This document shows positions 8,146 through 17,055 of a stretch of DNA of 64,000 bases, in pieces (positions within the stretch are counted from its first letter, which is position 1; each line of letters starts with the position of its first letter). The DNA lies in NCBI RefSeq assembly GCF_014654675.1, contig NZ_BNBC01000017.1:62001-126000 (forward strand), given 5' to 3'. This stretch comes from Streptomyces spiralis (lineage in GTDB: Bacteria > Actinomycetota > Actinomycetes > Streptomycetales > Streptomycetaceae). The notes below the pieces were generated by a model that searched no databases, was not told the origin of the DNA, and was given only the letters and a program-made list of their open reading frames with translations. Position numbers and translations under genes: made by a program.

Positions 8146-9821
8146 GTCGGCAGGCCCAGGTTCTCCCGCTTGTCCGTGAGCGAGACCTCGGGATGGCTCA
8201 TGTCGAAGGCCGGGGACTCGCTGCGGATCACGGGCAGGGTGACGAAGTTGTGCCGCGGCGGCGGGCATGAGGTCGCCCACTCCAGCGAGCGGCCGTAGCC
8301 CCAGGGGTCGTCGATCTCGATCTTCTTGCCGTACTTCGCCGTCTTCCACACGTTGTAGAAGAACGGCAGCGTGGACAGGCCCAGCAGGAACGAGCCGATG
8401 GTGGAGACCATGTTCAGCGCGGTGAAGCCGTCGGCGGCCAGGTAGTCGGCGTACCGGCGCGGCATGCCCTCGGCGCCCAGCCAGTGCTGGACGAGGAAGG
8501 TGGTGTGGAAGCCGACGAACAGCATCCAGAAGTTCATCTTGCCCAGGCGCTCGTCGAGCATCTTGCCGGTCCACTTCGGCCACCAGAAGTAGAAGCCCGC
8601 GAACATCGCGAAGACGACGGTGCCGAAGACCACGTAGTGGAAGTGCGCCACCACGAAGTAGCTGTCGGAGACATGGAAGTCCAGCGGCGGGGAGGCCAGG
8701 ATGACGCCGGTCAGACCGCCGAAGAGGAAGGTCACGAGGAAGCCGACCGACCAGAGCATCGGCGTCTCGAACGACAGCGAGCCCTTCCACATCGTGCCGA
8801 CCCAGTTGAAGAACTTCACCCCGGTCGGGACCGCGATCAGGAAGGTCATGAAGGAGAAGAACGGCAGCAGCACACCACCGGTGACGTACATGTGGTGGGC
8901 CCACACGGTCACCGACAGGCCCGCGATCGAGATCGTCGCGCCGACCAGACCCATATAGCCGAAGATCGGTTTGCGGGAGAAGACCGGGATGATCTCCGTG
9001 ACGATCCCGAAGAACGGCAGCGCGATGATGTACACCTCCGGGTGGCCGAAGAACCAGAAGAGGTGCTGCCACAGCAGCGCGCCGCCGTTGGCCGGATCGA
9101 AGACGTGTGCGCCGAACTTGCGGTCCGCCTCCAGCGCGAGCAGGGCACCTGCCAGGACCGGGAAGGCGAGCAGCACCAGGATGCTGGTGAGCAGCACGTT
9201 CCACACGAAGATCGGCATGCGGAACATGGTCATGCCCGGCGCGCGCATGCAGACGATCGTGGTGACGAAGTTGACCGAGCCCATGATGGTGCCGAAGCCG
9301 GAGAGGGCGAGTCCCATGATCCAGAGGTCTCCGCCGATACCCGGTGAGTGCACGACGTCGGTCAGCGGGGAGTAGGCGAACCAGCCGAAGTCGGCGGCGC
9401 CCTGCGGGGTGAGGAAGCCGCCCACCGCGATCAGCGAACCGAGCAGGTACAGCCAGTAGGCCAGCATGTTCAGCCGTGGGAAGGCCACGTCCGGGGCGCC
9501 GATCTGCAGCGGCATGATCCAGTTCGTGAAGCCCGCGAACAGCGGCGTCGCGAACATCAGCAGCATGATCGTGCCGTGCATCGTGAAGAACTGGTTGAAC
9601 TGCTCGTTCGACATGATCTGCAGGCCCGGACGGGCCAGTTCGGCCCGCATCAGCAGCGCCAGGATGCCGCCGAACACGAAGAACACGAACGAGGTGATCA
9701 GATACAGCGAGCCGATCGTCTTGTGATCGGTCGTCGTCGCCCATTTCACCACCACGGCACCGGCCCGCAGGCGGCGACGGGGACCGGCGGTTTCCGGCGT
9801 GATGTACTGAACGTCTGTCAT
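8142..9821 (-). CDS. ctaD: Cytochrome c oxidase subunit I
   Basis: 559 residues, about 12 membrane helices. Hallmarks of haem-copper oxidase subunit I are present: the low-spin haem region (FTMHGTIMLLMFATPLFAGF), the CuB/haem a3 motif WFFGHPEVYI with the His-Glu-Val-Tyr element, the HHMY copper-ligand pair, and the late ligand region with SYFVVAHFHYVVFG. It transfers electrons from cytochrome c to oxygen and pumps protons. It stands without other oxidase subunits, so it is probably an additional ctaD copy. ATG at 9821 was chosen because the family usually begins shortly before the KWATTTDHKTIG segment; an upstream in-frame extension lacks similarity. Confidence 0.95.
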   Translation of the reverse strand: MTDVQYITPETAGPRRRLRAGAVVVKWATTTDHKTIGSLYLITSFVFFVFGGILALLMRAELARPGLQIMSNEQFNQFFTMHGTIMLLMFATPLFAGFTNWIMPLQIGAPDVAFPRLNMLAYWLYLLGSLIAVGGFLTPQGAADFGWFAYSPLTDVVHSPGIGGDLWIMGLALSGFGTIMGSVNFVTTIVCMRAPGMTMFRMPIFVWNVLLTSILVLLAFPVLAGALLALEADRKFGAHVFDPANGGALLWQHLFWFFGHPEVYIIALPFFGIVTEIIPVFSRKPIFGYMGLVGATISIAGLSVTVWAHHMYVTGGVLLPFFSFMTFLIAVPTGVKFFNWVGTMWKGSLSFETPMLWSVGFLVTFLFGGLTGVILASPPLDFHVSDSYFVVAHFHYVVFGTVVFAMFAGFYFWWPKWTGKMLDERLGKMNFWMLFVGFHTTFLVQHWLGAEGMPRRYADYLAADGFTALNMVSTIGSFLLGLSTLPFFYNVWKTAKYGKKIEIDDPWGYGRSLEWATSCPPPRHNFVTLPVIRSESPAFDMSHPEVSLTDKRENLGLPT

Positions 9822-9989
9822 GCGGCCCGTGACACGCTTTCTTGCGAAGACATGGATGCGTGAGTTCCGCGGGAATCCGCAGGGCTCGGCACCATCCTCG
9901 TGGCTCGGGCACGCACGGCACCGTCTGCCGTCGCCGGGATGGCCCAACAACGGGACGATTGCACCCGGTCGGCCTACACGGCGCGTGGG

Positions 9990-10991
9990 TCAGACGGGCC
10001 GGGCCGGCCGTTCGGGCCCGACCGCGTACGGCGGGAGCTGCGCCGGGCTCACCCGCTCCCCCAGCACCTCGGCCATGAACTGCACCAGCCACCGCTGGGA
10101 GGGGCTGCGGGAGGACTCGTGCCGGGCGTAGAGGGCGACCTCGATCGGCTCGGTCTCGAAGGGCAGCCGGACCAGCCGCAGCCGGTGGGACGCGGTGAAG
10201 ACCTCGCCGACGTACTCGGGGACGATGGCGATCAGGTCGGTCTGTTCCAGCAGGTAGGGCAGCATCGAGAAGCGGGTGGCGTCGACCACCACACGGTCCA
10301 GCAGGTCGTGCGTGGCGAGAACGGCCCGCGGCACGACGTGCCCGCTGGAGCCGAAGACGGTGGCGTGGTGCTCGGCGGCGAGCTCCTCCAGGGTGACCGC
10401 CTCGCCCCGGATCCGGGGGTGGTCGGCGGCCACCATGCAGACGTAGCGCTCGTGGAAGAGCGGGATCCGCACGGTCCGGTGGGAGGTCAGCACCGGGGTG
10501 GCCACGAAGGCGTCGAGGTCGCCGCGGCGCAGCTGCTGCTCGGCGTCGTCCACGTCGAGCGGCCGGACGATGAACGACACCCGGGGCGCGCGCTCGCGGG
10601 CCGCCGCCAGGAGGCGGGGCAGCAGGGTGGCCTCGCCGAGGTCGGAGAGGGCCAGCGTGAAACGGCCCGGCATGGTGGCGGGGTCGAAGGCGTCGGCCTG
10701 GCGGATGGTGCCGTCGATCTCGGCCAGGGCCCGCCGCAGTGGCTCGTACAGCCGGCGGGCGCCGGCGGTGGGCGTCAGACCGCGTCCCGTGCGCCGGAAC
10801 AGTTCGTCGTCGAAGTGCCGGCGCAGCTTGCCCAGGCTGTAGCTGACGGTGGGCTGGGTGACGTGGAGGGTCTCCGCGGTGGCCGTGACGCTGCCGGTCT
10901 CGTACAGCAGCACGAACACCCGCGCGAGATTGAGGTCGAAGCTCCGCATGGTCCTCATATCGAGGAACTCTATATCGCTGCTCGGGAACAT
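9990..10991 (-). CDS. LysR-family regulator of the benzoylformate operon
   Basis: Up to 333 residues. The winged helix-turn-helix is at the N-terminus (FDLNLARVFVLLYETGSVTATAETLHVTQPTVSYSLGKLRRHF region), with a LysR substrate-binding domain from about residue 100. It is divergent from the mdlC-like operon with about 60 bases between the outermost starts, the usual layout of a LysR activator and its target. The start is uncertain: ATG is possible at 10991, 10958 or 10949. The dyad at 10957-10975 covers the middle start, so the shortest form (MRSFDLN, 10949) would leave the operator outside the coding part. The inducer is probably an aromatic acid, by context only. Confidence 0.9.
   Translation of the reverse strand: MFPSSDIEFLDMRTMRSFDLNLARVFVLLYETGSVTATAETLHVTQPTVSYSLGKLRRHFDDELFRRTGRGLTPTAGARRLYEPLRRALAEIDGTIRQADAFDPATMPGRFTLALSDLGEATLLPRLLAAARERAPRVSFIVRPLDVDDAEQQLRRGDLDAFVATPVLTSHRTVRIPLFHERYVCMVAADHPRIRGEAVTLEELAAEHHATVFGSSGHVVPRAVLATHDLLDRVVVDATRFSMLPYLLEQTDLIAIVPEYVGEVFTASHRLRLVRLPFETEPIEVALYARHESSRSPSQRWLVQFMAEVLGERVSPAQLPPYAVGPERPARPV
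10957..10975. promoter_or_regulatory. Probable LysR operator (ATAT-N11-ATAT dyad)
   Basis: Interrupted dyad ATATCGAGGAACTCTATAT. The arms ATATCGAG and CTCTATAT match at 7 of 8 positions, giving the T-N11-A form bound by LysR proteins. It lies between the LysR gene and the divergent decarboxylase operon. Confidence 0.55.
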
Positions 10992-11051
10992 TTATTGGTG
11001 CCCATGTCGGGCCTTGCCTAGCGTGCGTCGCATCACCTGAAAGGAACGTCC

Positions 11052-12632
11052 GTGTCCTCCGTACGTCATGTCTCTCACGAGTTCCTGCGGCGCCAGGGGC
11101 TCACCACCGTCTTCGGCAATCCCGGCTCCAACGAGCTGCCGTTCCTGGCCGGCCTGCCGGAGGGTTTCCGCTACGTCCTGGGTCTGCACGAGGGGGCGGT
11201 CGTCGGCATGGCCGACGGTTACGCCCAGGCGACCGGCCGACCCGTGCTGGTCAACCTGCACGCGGCCGCCGGCTCCGGGAACGCGATGGGCGCGCTGACC
11301 AATGCGGTGGCCTCGCGGACCCCGCTGGTGGTCGTGGCCGGACAGCAGGTGCGCCCCGCCGTCGGCCCGGAGGCCAACCTGACCAACGTGGACGCGCCCT
11401 CGCTGATGAAGCCGCTGGTCGGCTGGGCGGCGGAGCCCGCGTGCGCCGAGGACGTGCCGCGCGCGCTCGCGCAGGCCGTGTTCGAGGCCGAGCTGCAGCG
11501 GCGGCCGACGTATCTGTCGGTGCCCTACGACGACTGGGCGGCCGACGTCGACGACAACTGCCTGGCCGTGCTGGACCGGCGGGTCGAGCGGGCCCGTGTA
11601 CCGGACGGGGAGCAGGCCCGCCGGCTCGTCGAGCGCGTGGCCGCCGCCGAGCGGCCCGCGCTGGTGCTGGGCGGCGACATCGACTCGGCCGGCCTGTTCG
11701 ACGACGCCGTGCGGCTGGCCGAGCGCCTGGGCGGGCCGGTCTGGGCGGCGCCCTCGCTGTTCCGGCTGCCCTTCCCCAACCGGCATCCGCTGTTCCGCGG
11801 GGTGCTGCCGGCCGGGATCGCGCCCGTGTGCCAGGCGCTGGAAGGGCACGACCTCGTGCTGGTGCTGGGCGCGCCGGTGTTCCGGTACCACGAGTACCAG
11901 CCGGGCCGGTACCTGCCGGAGGGCACCCGGCTGATCCAGGTGACCGAGGACGCCTCCGCTGCCGCGCGGGCGCCGATGGGCGAGGCGCTGGTCGCCGACC
12001 CGGGCGCGGTGATCGACCTGCTGATCAAGCGGCTCGGCTCCCCCGCCGCGCCCACGGGCCCGTACCGGCCGGTGCCCGAGCCGCCGGCCGCCGAGCGGCC
12101 GCTGCTGCACCCCGAGGAGGTCTTCGCGGCGCTGCGCGACCGGCTGCCCGAGGACACCGCGTACGTGGTCGAGTCGACCTCGACGAACTCCTCCTGGTGG
12201 CGCCAGATGGATCTGCGCCGGCCGGGCTCCTACTACTTCCCGGCGGCCGGCGGGCTGGGGTTCGGGCTGCCCGGCGCGGTCGGGGTCGCGCTGGCCCAGC
12301 CGGACCGGCCGGTCGTGGGGGTGATCGGGGACGGTTCGGCCAACTACGGCATCACCGCGCTGTGGACGGCCGCCCAGCACCGCGTTCCGCTGACGATCGT
12401 GCTGCTGCGCAACGGGACGTACGGCGCGCTGCGCTGGTTCGGCGGGCTGCTCGGTGTGCCGGACGCCCCCGGCCTGGACATCCCGGGCCTGGACTTCACC
12501 CGGATCGCGGAGGGCTACGGGGTCGGCGCGCGGCAGGTGGGCGGCGTCGAGGAGCTGCGGGCCGTCCTCGCCGAACGCCCCGACGGGCCGCGGCTCGTCC
12601 AGGTCGACACGGCCCTCACCACTCCCTCCTGA
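11052..12632 (+). CDS. mdlC: Benzoylformate decarboxylase (ThDP enzyme)
   Basis: 526 residues, the length of the Pseudomonas putida enzyme. It keeps that enzyme's key elements: FGNPGSNELPFL with the active-site Ser, LHEGAVVG with the cofactor-activating Glu, NLHAAAGSGNAMGA with the active-site His, and the ThDP/Mg motif GDGSANYGITALW. It decarboxylates phenylglyoxylate to benzaldehyde. GTG start at 11052 follows GAAAGGA. It is first in an operon with an aldehyde dehydrogenase (68 bases on) and a transporter. A related ThDP decarboxylase with another 2-oxo acid substrate is possible but less likely. Confidence 0.88.
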   Translation: MSSVRHVSHEFLRRQGLTTVFGNPGSNELPFLAGLPEGFRYVLGLHEGAVVGMADGYAQATGRPVLVNLHAAAGSGNAMGALTNAVASRTPLVVVAGQQVRPAVGPEANLTNVDAPSLMKPLVGWAAEPACAEDVPRALAQAVFEAELQRRPTYLSVPYDDWAADVDDNCLAVLDRRVERARVPDGEQARRLVERVAAAERPALVLGGDIDSAGLFDDAVRLAERLGGPVWAAPSLFRLPFPNRHPLFRGVLPAGIAPVCQALEGHDLVLVLGAPVFRYHEYQPGRYLPEGTRLIQVTEDASAAARAPMGEALVADPGAVIDLLIKRLGSPAAPTGPYRPVPEPPAAERPLLHPEEVFAALRDRLPEDTAYVVESTSTNSSWWRQMDLRRPGSYYFPAAGGLGFGLPGAVGVALAQPDRPVVGVIGDGSANYGITALWTAAQHRVPLTIVLLRNGTYGALRWFGGLLGVPDAPGLDIPGLDFTRIAEGYGVGARQVGGVEELRAVLAERPDGPRLVQVDTALTTPS

Positions 12633-12699
12633 GCACCACCTGCCCGGCCCTGGCCGCATCCGGGCAGTCCGATGAACCGCTACGACGAAAGGGACACCG

Positions 12700-14154
12700 A
12701 TGGCACTCCTGGACAGCGACGTCTGGGCGAAGAAGTTCTTCAGCGACGGCTGGCGGAGCTCCGCCGCCGAGCAGCCGGTCGTCGAGCCGGCGACCGGCGA
12801 CCAGCTCGCGACGGTGGGTCTGGCGACGGCCGAGGACGTCGGCCGGGCCGCCGCGCGGGCGGCCGAGGCGCAGCGGGCGTGGGCGGAGACCTCCCCGCAG
12901 CGGCGGGCGGCGGTGCTGCGCCGGGCGGGCGAGCTGTTCGCCGAGCACGCCGCGGAGGTGGAGGACTGGCTGGTGCGCGAGGCCGGTTCGGTGCGGGCCA
13001 AGGCGGGCTTCGAGGTGGGGCTCGCGGTGGGCGAGTGCTTCGAGTGCGCGGGGCTGCCGACGCATCCGCAGGGCGAGGTGCTGACCTCGGAGGAGGCCCG
13101 CTGGTCGCTCGCCCGGCGCCGCCCGGCCGGTGTCGTGAGCGTCATCGCGCCCTTCAACTTCCCGCTGATCCTTGGTCTGCGCTCGGTGGCGCCCGCGCTC
13201 GCCCTGGGCAACGCGGTCCTGCTCAAGCCGGATCCGCGCACCGCGGTGAGCGGTGGCGTGGTCATCGCGCGGATCTTCGAGGAGGCCGGGCTGCCGGCCG
13301 GGGTGCTGCACCTGCTGCCGGGTGACGGCGCGGTCGGCCAGGCGGTCGTCGAGGCCCCCGAGGTGCGGGTGGTCTCCTTCACCGGGTCCACGGCGGTCGG
13401 GCGGGCGATCGGCGAGCGGGCGGGCCGGCTGCTCAAGCGGGCCCATCTGGAGCTGGGCGGCAACAACGCACTGGTGGTGCTGCCGGGCGCGGATGTGCAC
13501 AAGGCGGCGTCGGCCGGAGCGTTCGGCTCGTATCTGCACCAGGGGCAGATCTGCATGACGACCGGCCGTCACATCGTCCACGAGTCGCTGCTGACGGAGT
13601 ACACGGCCGCGCTGGCCGCGAAGGCGAAGGCGCTGCCAGTGGGCGACCCGGCCCGCGAGGACGTGGCGCTCGGCCCGCTCATCGACCGGCGTCAGCTGGA
13701 GCGGGTGCACGGCATCGTCACCGAGTCCGTCGCGGCGGGCGCGACCCTCGCGGCGGGCGGCGAGATCGTCGGCGCCGGCTACCGGGCGACCGTCCTGACC
13801 GGGGTGCGCCCCGACATGCCGGCCTGGCGCGAGGAGATCTTCGGCCCCGTGGCGCCCGTGACCGGCTTCGCCACGCTGGAGGAGGCCGCGGAGATCGTCA
13901 ACGACTGCGAGTACGGGCTGTCCGTCGGCATCCTCGGCGACGTCGGCACGGCGATGAAGCTCGCCGACCGGATCGACTCCGGCAAGGTCCACATCAACGA
14001 GCAGACCGTCAGCGACGAGCCCAACGCGCCCTTCGGTGGGGTCAAGGCCTCCGGCACCGGCTCCCGGTTCGGCGGCGCGGCCGCCAATGTCGAGGCCTTC
14101 ACCGAGACCCAGTGGGTCACGGTCCGCCCGGACATCGCCGACTACCCGTTCTGA
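12700..14154 (+). CDS. Aldehyde dehydrogenase, probably benzaldehyde dehydrogenase
   Basis: 484 residues. NAD(P)-dependent aldehyde dehydrogenase with APFNFPLIL (cofactor-binding region), FTGSTAVGRAIG, catalytic Glu in LELGGNN and catalytic Cys in QGQICMTTGR. Placed after benzoylformate decarboxylase it would oxidise the released benzaldehyde to benzoate. ATG at 12700 follows GAAAGGG. The same two-step pair occurs in mandelate pathways; no mandelate dehydrogenase or racemase is visible here, so the route seems to start from phenylglyoxylate. Confidence 0.88.
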   Translation: MALLDSDVWAKKFFSDGWRSSAAEQPVVEPATGDQLATVGLATAEDVGRAAARAAEAQRAWAETSPQRRAAVLRRAGELFAEHAAEVEDWLVREAGSVRAKAGFEVGLAVGECFECAGLPTHPQGEVLTSEEARWSLARRRPAGVVSVIAPFNFPLILGLRSVAPALALGNAVLLKPDPRTAVSGGVVIARIFEEAGLPAGVLHLLPGDGAVGQAVVEAPEVRVVSFTGSTAVGRAIGERAGRLLKRAHLELGGNNALVVLPGADVHKAASAGAFGSYLHQGQICMTTGRHIVHESLLTEYTAALAAKAKALPVGDPAREDVALGPLIDRRQLERVHGIVTESVAAGATLAAGGEIVGAGYRATVLTGVRPDMPAWREEIFGPVAPVTGFATLEEAAEIVNDCEYGLSVGILGDVGTAMKLADRIDSGKVHINEQTVSDEPNAPFGGVKASGTGSRFGGAAANVEAFTETQWVTVRPDIADYPF

Positions 14155-14217
14155 CACCCACCCCGATCCACCCCGCTCCCGTCCGCCCGCACCCGTCCCC
14201 CTGGGGGGTATGTCCCG

Positions 14218-15465
14218 ATGACATCCACCGTCTCGTCCCGCACACCGGCACAGAGAGGCACCACCGGGCGCAACGCCTGGACCGTCGTCCTGTGCTGGAT
14301 CACCGTCATGCTCGAGGGATACGACCTCGTCGTCCTCGGCGCGATCATCCCGGTCCTGCTCCGCACCCATCACCTCGGCATGACCGCCGGTGACGCCACC
14401 ACGATCGCGACGCTGTCGCTGGTCGGCGTGGCCATCGGCGCGGTGTGCGTCGGGCCGCTGGCCGACCGGCTGGGGCGGCGGCTGCTGCTCATCGGGTCGG
14501 TCGTGCTGTTCTCCGTGTTCACCCTGCTGGTGCCGCTGGCCGGCTCGGTGACGATGTTCGCCCTGCTGCGCCTGATCGCCGGCGTCGGCCTCGGCGCCTG
14601 CATGCCGGTGTCGCTGACGATGATGGCCGAGCACATGCCGGCCGCACGCCGGGCCCGGGCCAGCACGCTGACCATGACCGGCTACCACACCGGCGCCGTG
14701 ATCACCTCGCTGCTCGCGCTCCAGGTGACCGACAACTGGCAGATACTCTTCTACGTCCTCGGCGCCGCCGGTCTCGTCATCGCCGCCGTCCAGTGGTTCC
14801 GGCTGCCGGAGTCGGAGGCGTTCGTCCGCGCCAAGGAGTCGGAGGGCGCGCACCGGGTGCCGTTCACGGAGCTGCTGAAGCCGGCGTACCTGCGCGCGGG
14901 CATCGGGGTCTGGGTCGCCTCCTTCATGGGGCTGCTGCTCGTCTACGGCCTCAACACCTGGCTGCCGAAGCTGATGAACGACGCCGGCTACCCCGTCCCC
15001 ACGGCCGTCACCCAGCTGCTGGTGCTCAACGCCGGCGGTGTCGTCGGACTGGTCGTGGGCGGCCTCGTCGCCGACCGGCGGGGCATCAAGGGCACCACGC
15101 TCGTCTGGTTCGCGGTCTCGGTGCTCATGCTGGCCTGCCTGAGCGTCAAGATGGACAGCGACCTGCTGCTCAACACCGTCGTCTTCTGCACGGGCGTGTT
15201 CGTCTTCTCCGCACAGGTGCTCGTCTACGCCTATGTGACCGCGTACTACCCGGCCGCCGTCCGCGGCACCGCCCTGGGCTCGGCCTCCGGGATCGGCCGG
15301 ATCGGCTCGATCGTCGGCCCGTCGATCACCGGCGCCCTGGTCACCGCGGGCATTGGCCACCCGTGGGGCTTCTACTTCTTCGCCACGGTCGCGGTCCTCG
15401 GCTTCGCCGCCGTGCTGACCCTGCCCCGGGCGACGCGCACCGCGCAGGTGGCGCCCGCCCGGTGA
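14218..15465 (+). CDS. MFS transporter of the aromatic acid:H+ symporter family
   Basis: 415 residues, 12 predicted membrane helices. MFS signatures are present: GYDLVVLGAIIP in helix one with the Asp typical of aromatic-acid symporters, and the loop motif GPLADRLGRR. It ends in a short cytoplasmic tail. As third gene of the decarboxylase operon it probably imports benzoylformate, benzoate or a related acid. ATG at 14218 follows a G-rich stretch (GGGGGG) 10-16 bases upstream. Confidence 0.88.
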   Translation: MTSTVSSRTPAQRGTTGRNAWTVVLCWITVMLEGYDLVVLGAIIPVLLRTHHLGMTAGDATTIATLSLVGVAIGAVCVGPLADRLGRRLLLIGSVVLFSVFTLLVPLAGSVTMFALLRLIAGVGLGACMPVSLTMMAEHMPAARRARASTLTMTGYHTGAVITSLLALQVTDNWQILFYVLGAAGLVIAAVQWFRLPESEAFVRAKESEGAHRVPFTELLKPAYLRAGIGVWVASFMGLLLVYGLNTWLPKLMNDAGYPVPTAVTQLLVLNAGGVVGLVVGGLVADRRGIKGTTLVWFAVSVLMLACLSVKMDSDLLLNTVVFCTGVFVFSAQVLVYAYVTAYYPAAVRGTALGSASGIGRIGSIVGPSITGALVTAGIGHPWGFYFFATVAVLGFAAVLTLPRATRTAQVAPAR

Positions 15466-15621
15466 CGCCTCGCGGGGCCGGCTCCGGGCACGACCCGGGC
15501 CCCGGGCCGGCCCCGGACGGCGCGGCCGCCCCGCGGACCCGGCCGGTGACCACCCGCAACCACCCGTGCCTCTACGCAGTTGCTTCCCTGTACCCCCATG
15601 CAACGGAGGCTTCCCTTGCGT

Positions 15622-17055
15622 ATGACCGACATCCAGCGCTGCGAGGTCCGGCCCGGGCTGCTCGTCGAATGGAGTCTCGATCCGGCGGCCGTGCGGGCCG
15701 CGACCGGTCTGCCCGACGACTCCCGGCCACCGGCGTACATCCAGGAGTCGCACATCAGGACGGCCAGGTCCGTGCGGGAGGACGGCCTGTTCGTGCCGAC
15801 CTGGCTGGGCACCGCGTTCGACATCCCGGGCAGAGTCGACCTGGACGTCCTTCAGGAGGCGCTGCGCGGCTGGATGCTCCGGCACGAGACGCTGCGCAGC
15901 GGCTTCCGCTGGGTCGGCGACGACATGCGCCGGTTCACGCTGGACGCCGCCGACGTGTCGCTGCGCCGCGAGACGATCGGCGAGTTCCGCGACGCGGACG
16001 TGCTGGTGCGGTATCTGCAGGATCGCTTCGACGTGGCGGCGGACGCGCTGCGCTGGCCGAACTTCCTGTACACGGCCGTGGTCAGGGAGGACGGCGCCAG
16101 CGTGTACATGGCCTTCGACCACAGCAACGTCGACGCCTACTCCGTGCAGCGCATTCCGGCCGAGATCCACGAGCTGTACGCCGCGGGCGCCGGGGGCATC
16201 CGCCCCGAACGCGAACCGGCCGGCAGCTATGTCGACTTCTGCCGGACCGAGCGCACCAGCGCGGACGAGATCGACGGCACGGACGCGGTCGTCGAGCGGT
16301 GGCGGGAGTTCATCGACCGCTGCGACGGCAGGCTGCCGAACTTCCCCGTCGACCTCGGTCTGGAGCCCGGCGGGCGGCTGCCCCGGCAGAAGCTCATGCG
16401 GGAGATGCTGGTGGACGCCGAGGACGCGGCGGCGTTCGAGGCGTACTGCCGCCCCTTCGGCGGGAGCCTGGTCGGTGTCCTGGCGGCCACCAGCCTCATC
16501 GTCCACGAGATCGGCGGCCGGCCGGTGTACCGCACGGTCGTGCCGTTCCACACCAGGCGGAACTCCCGGTGGCTGGAGTCGGTGGGCTGGTACGTCGGCG
16601 GCGCCCCGGTGGAGATCCACACCGACCAGGCACCCGACTTCGACAGCCTGCTGCGGATGGTGAGCGCCCAGTTGCGCGCCAACAGGTCGCTGGCCCGGAT
16701 GCCGCTCGCCCGCGTGCTGCGCCTGCTCGGCTCGGACTTCCGTCCCACCTCGCCCGACCTGTACTCGATCGTCTCGTTCGTCGACGCCCGGGGCATCCCG
16801 GGCTCGGAGCGCTGGACGGAACTGAAGGCCTACGGCCTGCTCCGGGTGTCCTACGGCGACCAGGTGTGCGCGTGGGTCACCCGGCTCCACGAGGGGTTGC
16901 AGTTCGCGAGCCGCTACCCGGACACCGATGTCGCGCACAAGAACCTGCGGCTGTACGTCGAGCGGCTGCGGGAGGTGATCGTGTCGGTGGCCCGCTCTCA
17001 GCAGCCCCAGGAGTCGTCCGGCAGGGCCAGTTCCGCCCAGATCACCTTGCCCTGA
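15622..17055 (+). CDS. Stand-alone condensation-domain protein (CoA-dependent acyltransferase fold)
   Basis: 477 residues. The C2-like motif RHETLRSGF is at about residue 90. The catalytic region reads FDHSNVDAYS, so the usual HHxxxDG is DHxxxDA: the catalytic second His and the Asp are kept, the first His and the Gly are not. The C-terminal half (YVGGAPVEIHTD) also follows the fold. Such free-standing proteins join acyl or amino-acyl groups, as in NRPS C domains or PapA-type acyltransferases. ATG at 15622 was chosen; TTG at 15616 is better spaced from GGAGG and is an alternative. Its end overlaps the convergent phosphatase gene by 58 bases. Confidence 0.78.
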   Translation: MTDIQRCEVRPGLLVEWSLDPAAVRAATGLPDDSRPPAYIQESHIRTARSVREDGLFVPTWLGTAFDIPGRVDLDVLQEALRGWMLRHETLRSGFRWVGDDMRRFTLDAADVSLRRETIGEFRDADVLVRYLQDRFDVAADALRWPNFLYTAVVREDGASVYMAFDHSNVDAYSVQRIPAEIHELYAAGAGGIRPEREPAGSYVDFCRTERTSADEIDGTDAVVERWREFIDRCDGRLPNFPVDLGLEPGGRLPRQKLMREMLVDAEDAAAFEAYCRPFGGSLVGVLAATSLIVHEIGGRPVYRTVVPFHTRRNSRWLESVGWYVGGAPVEIHTDQAPDFDSLLRMVSAQLRANRSLARMPLARVLRLLGSDFRPTSPDLYSIVSFVDARGIPGSERWTELKAYGLLRVSYGDQVCAWVTRLHEGLQFASRYPDTDVAHKNLRLYVERLREVIVSVARSQQPQESSGRASSAQITLP

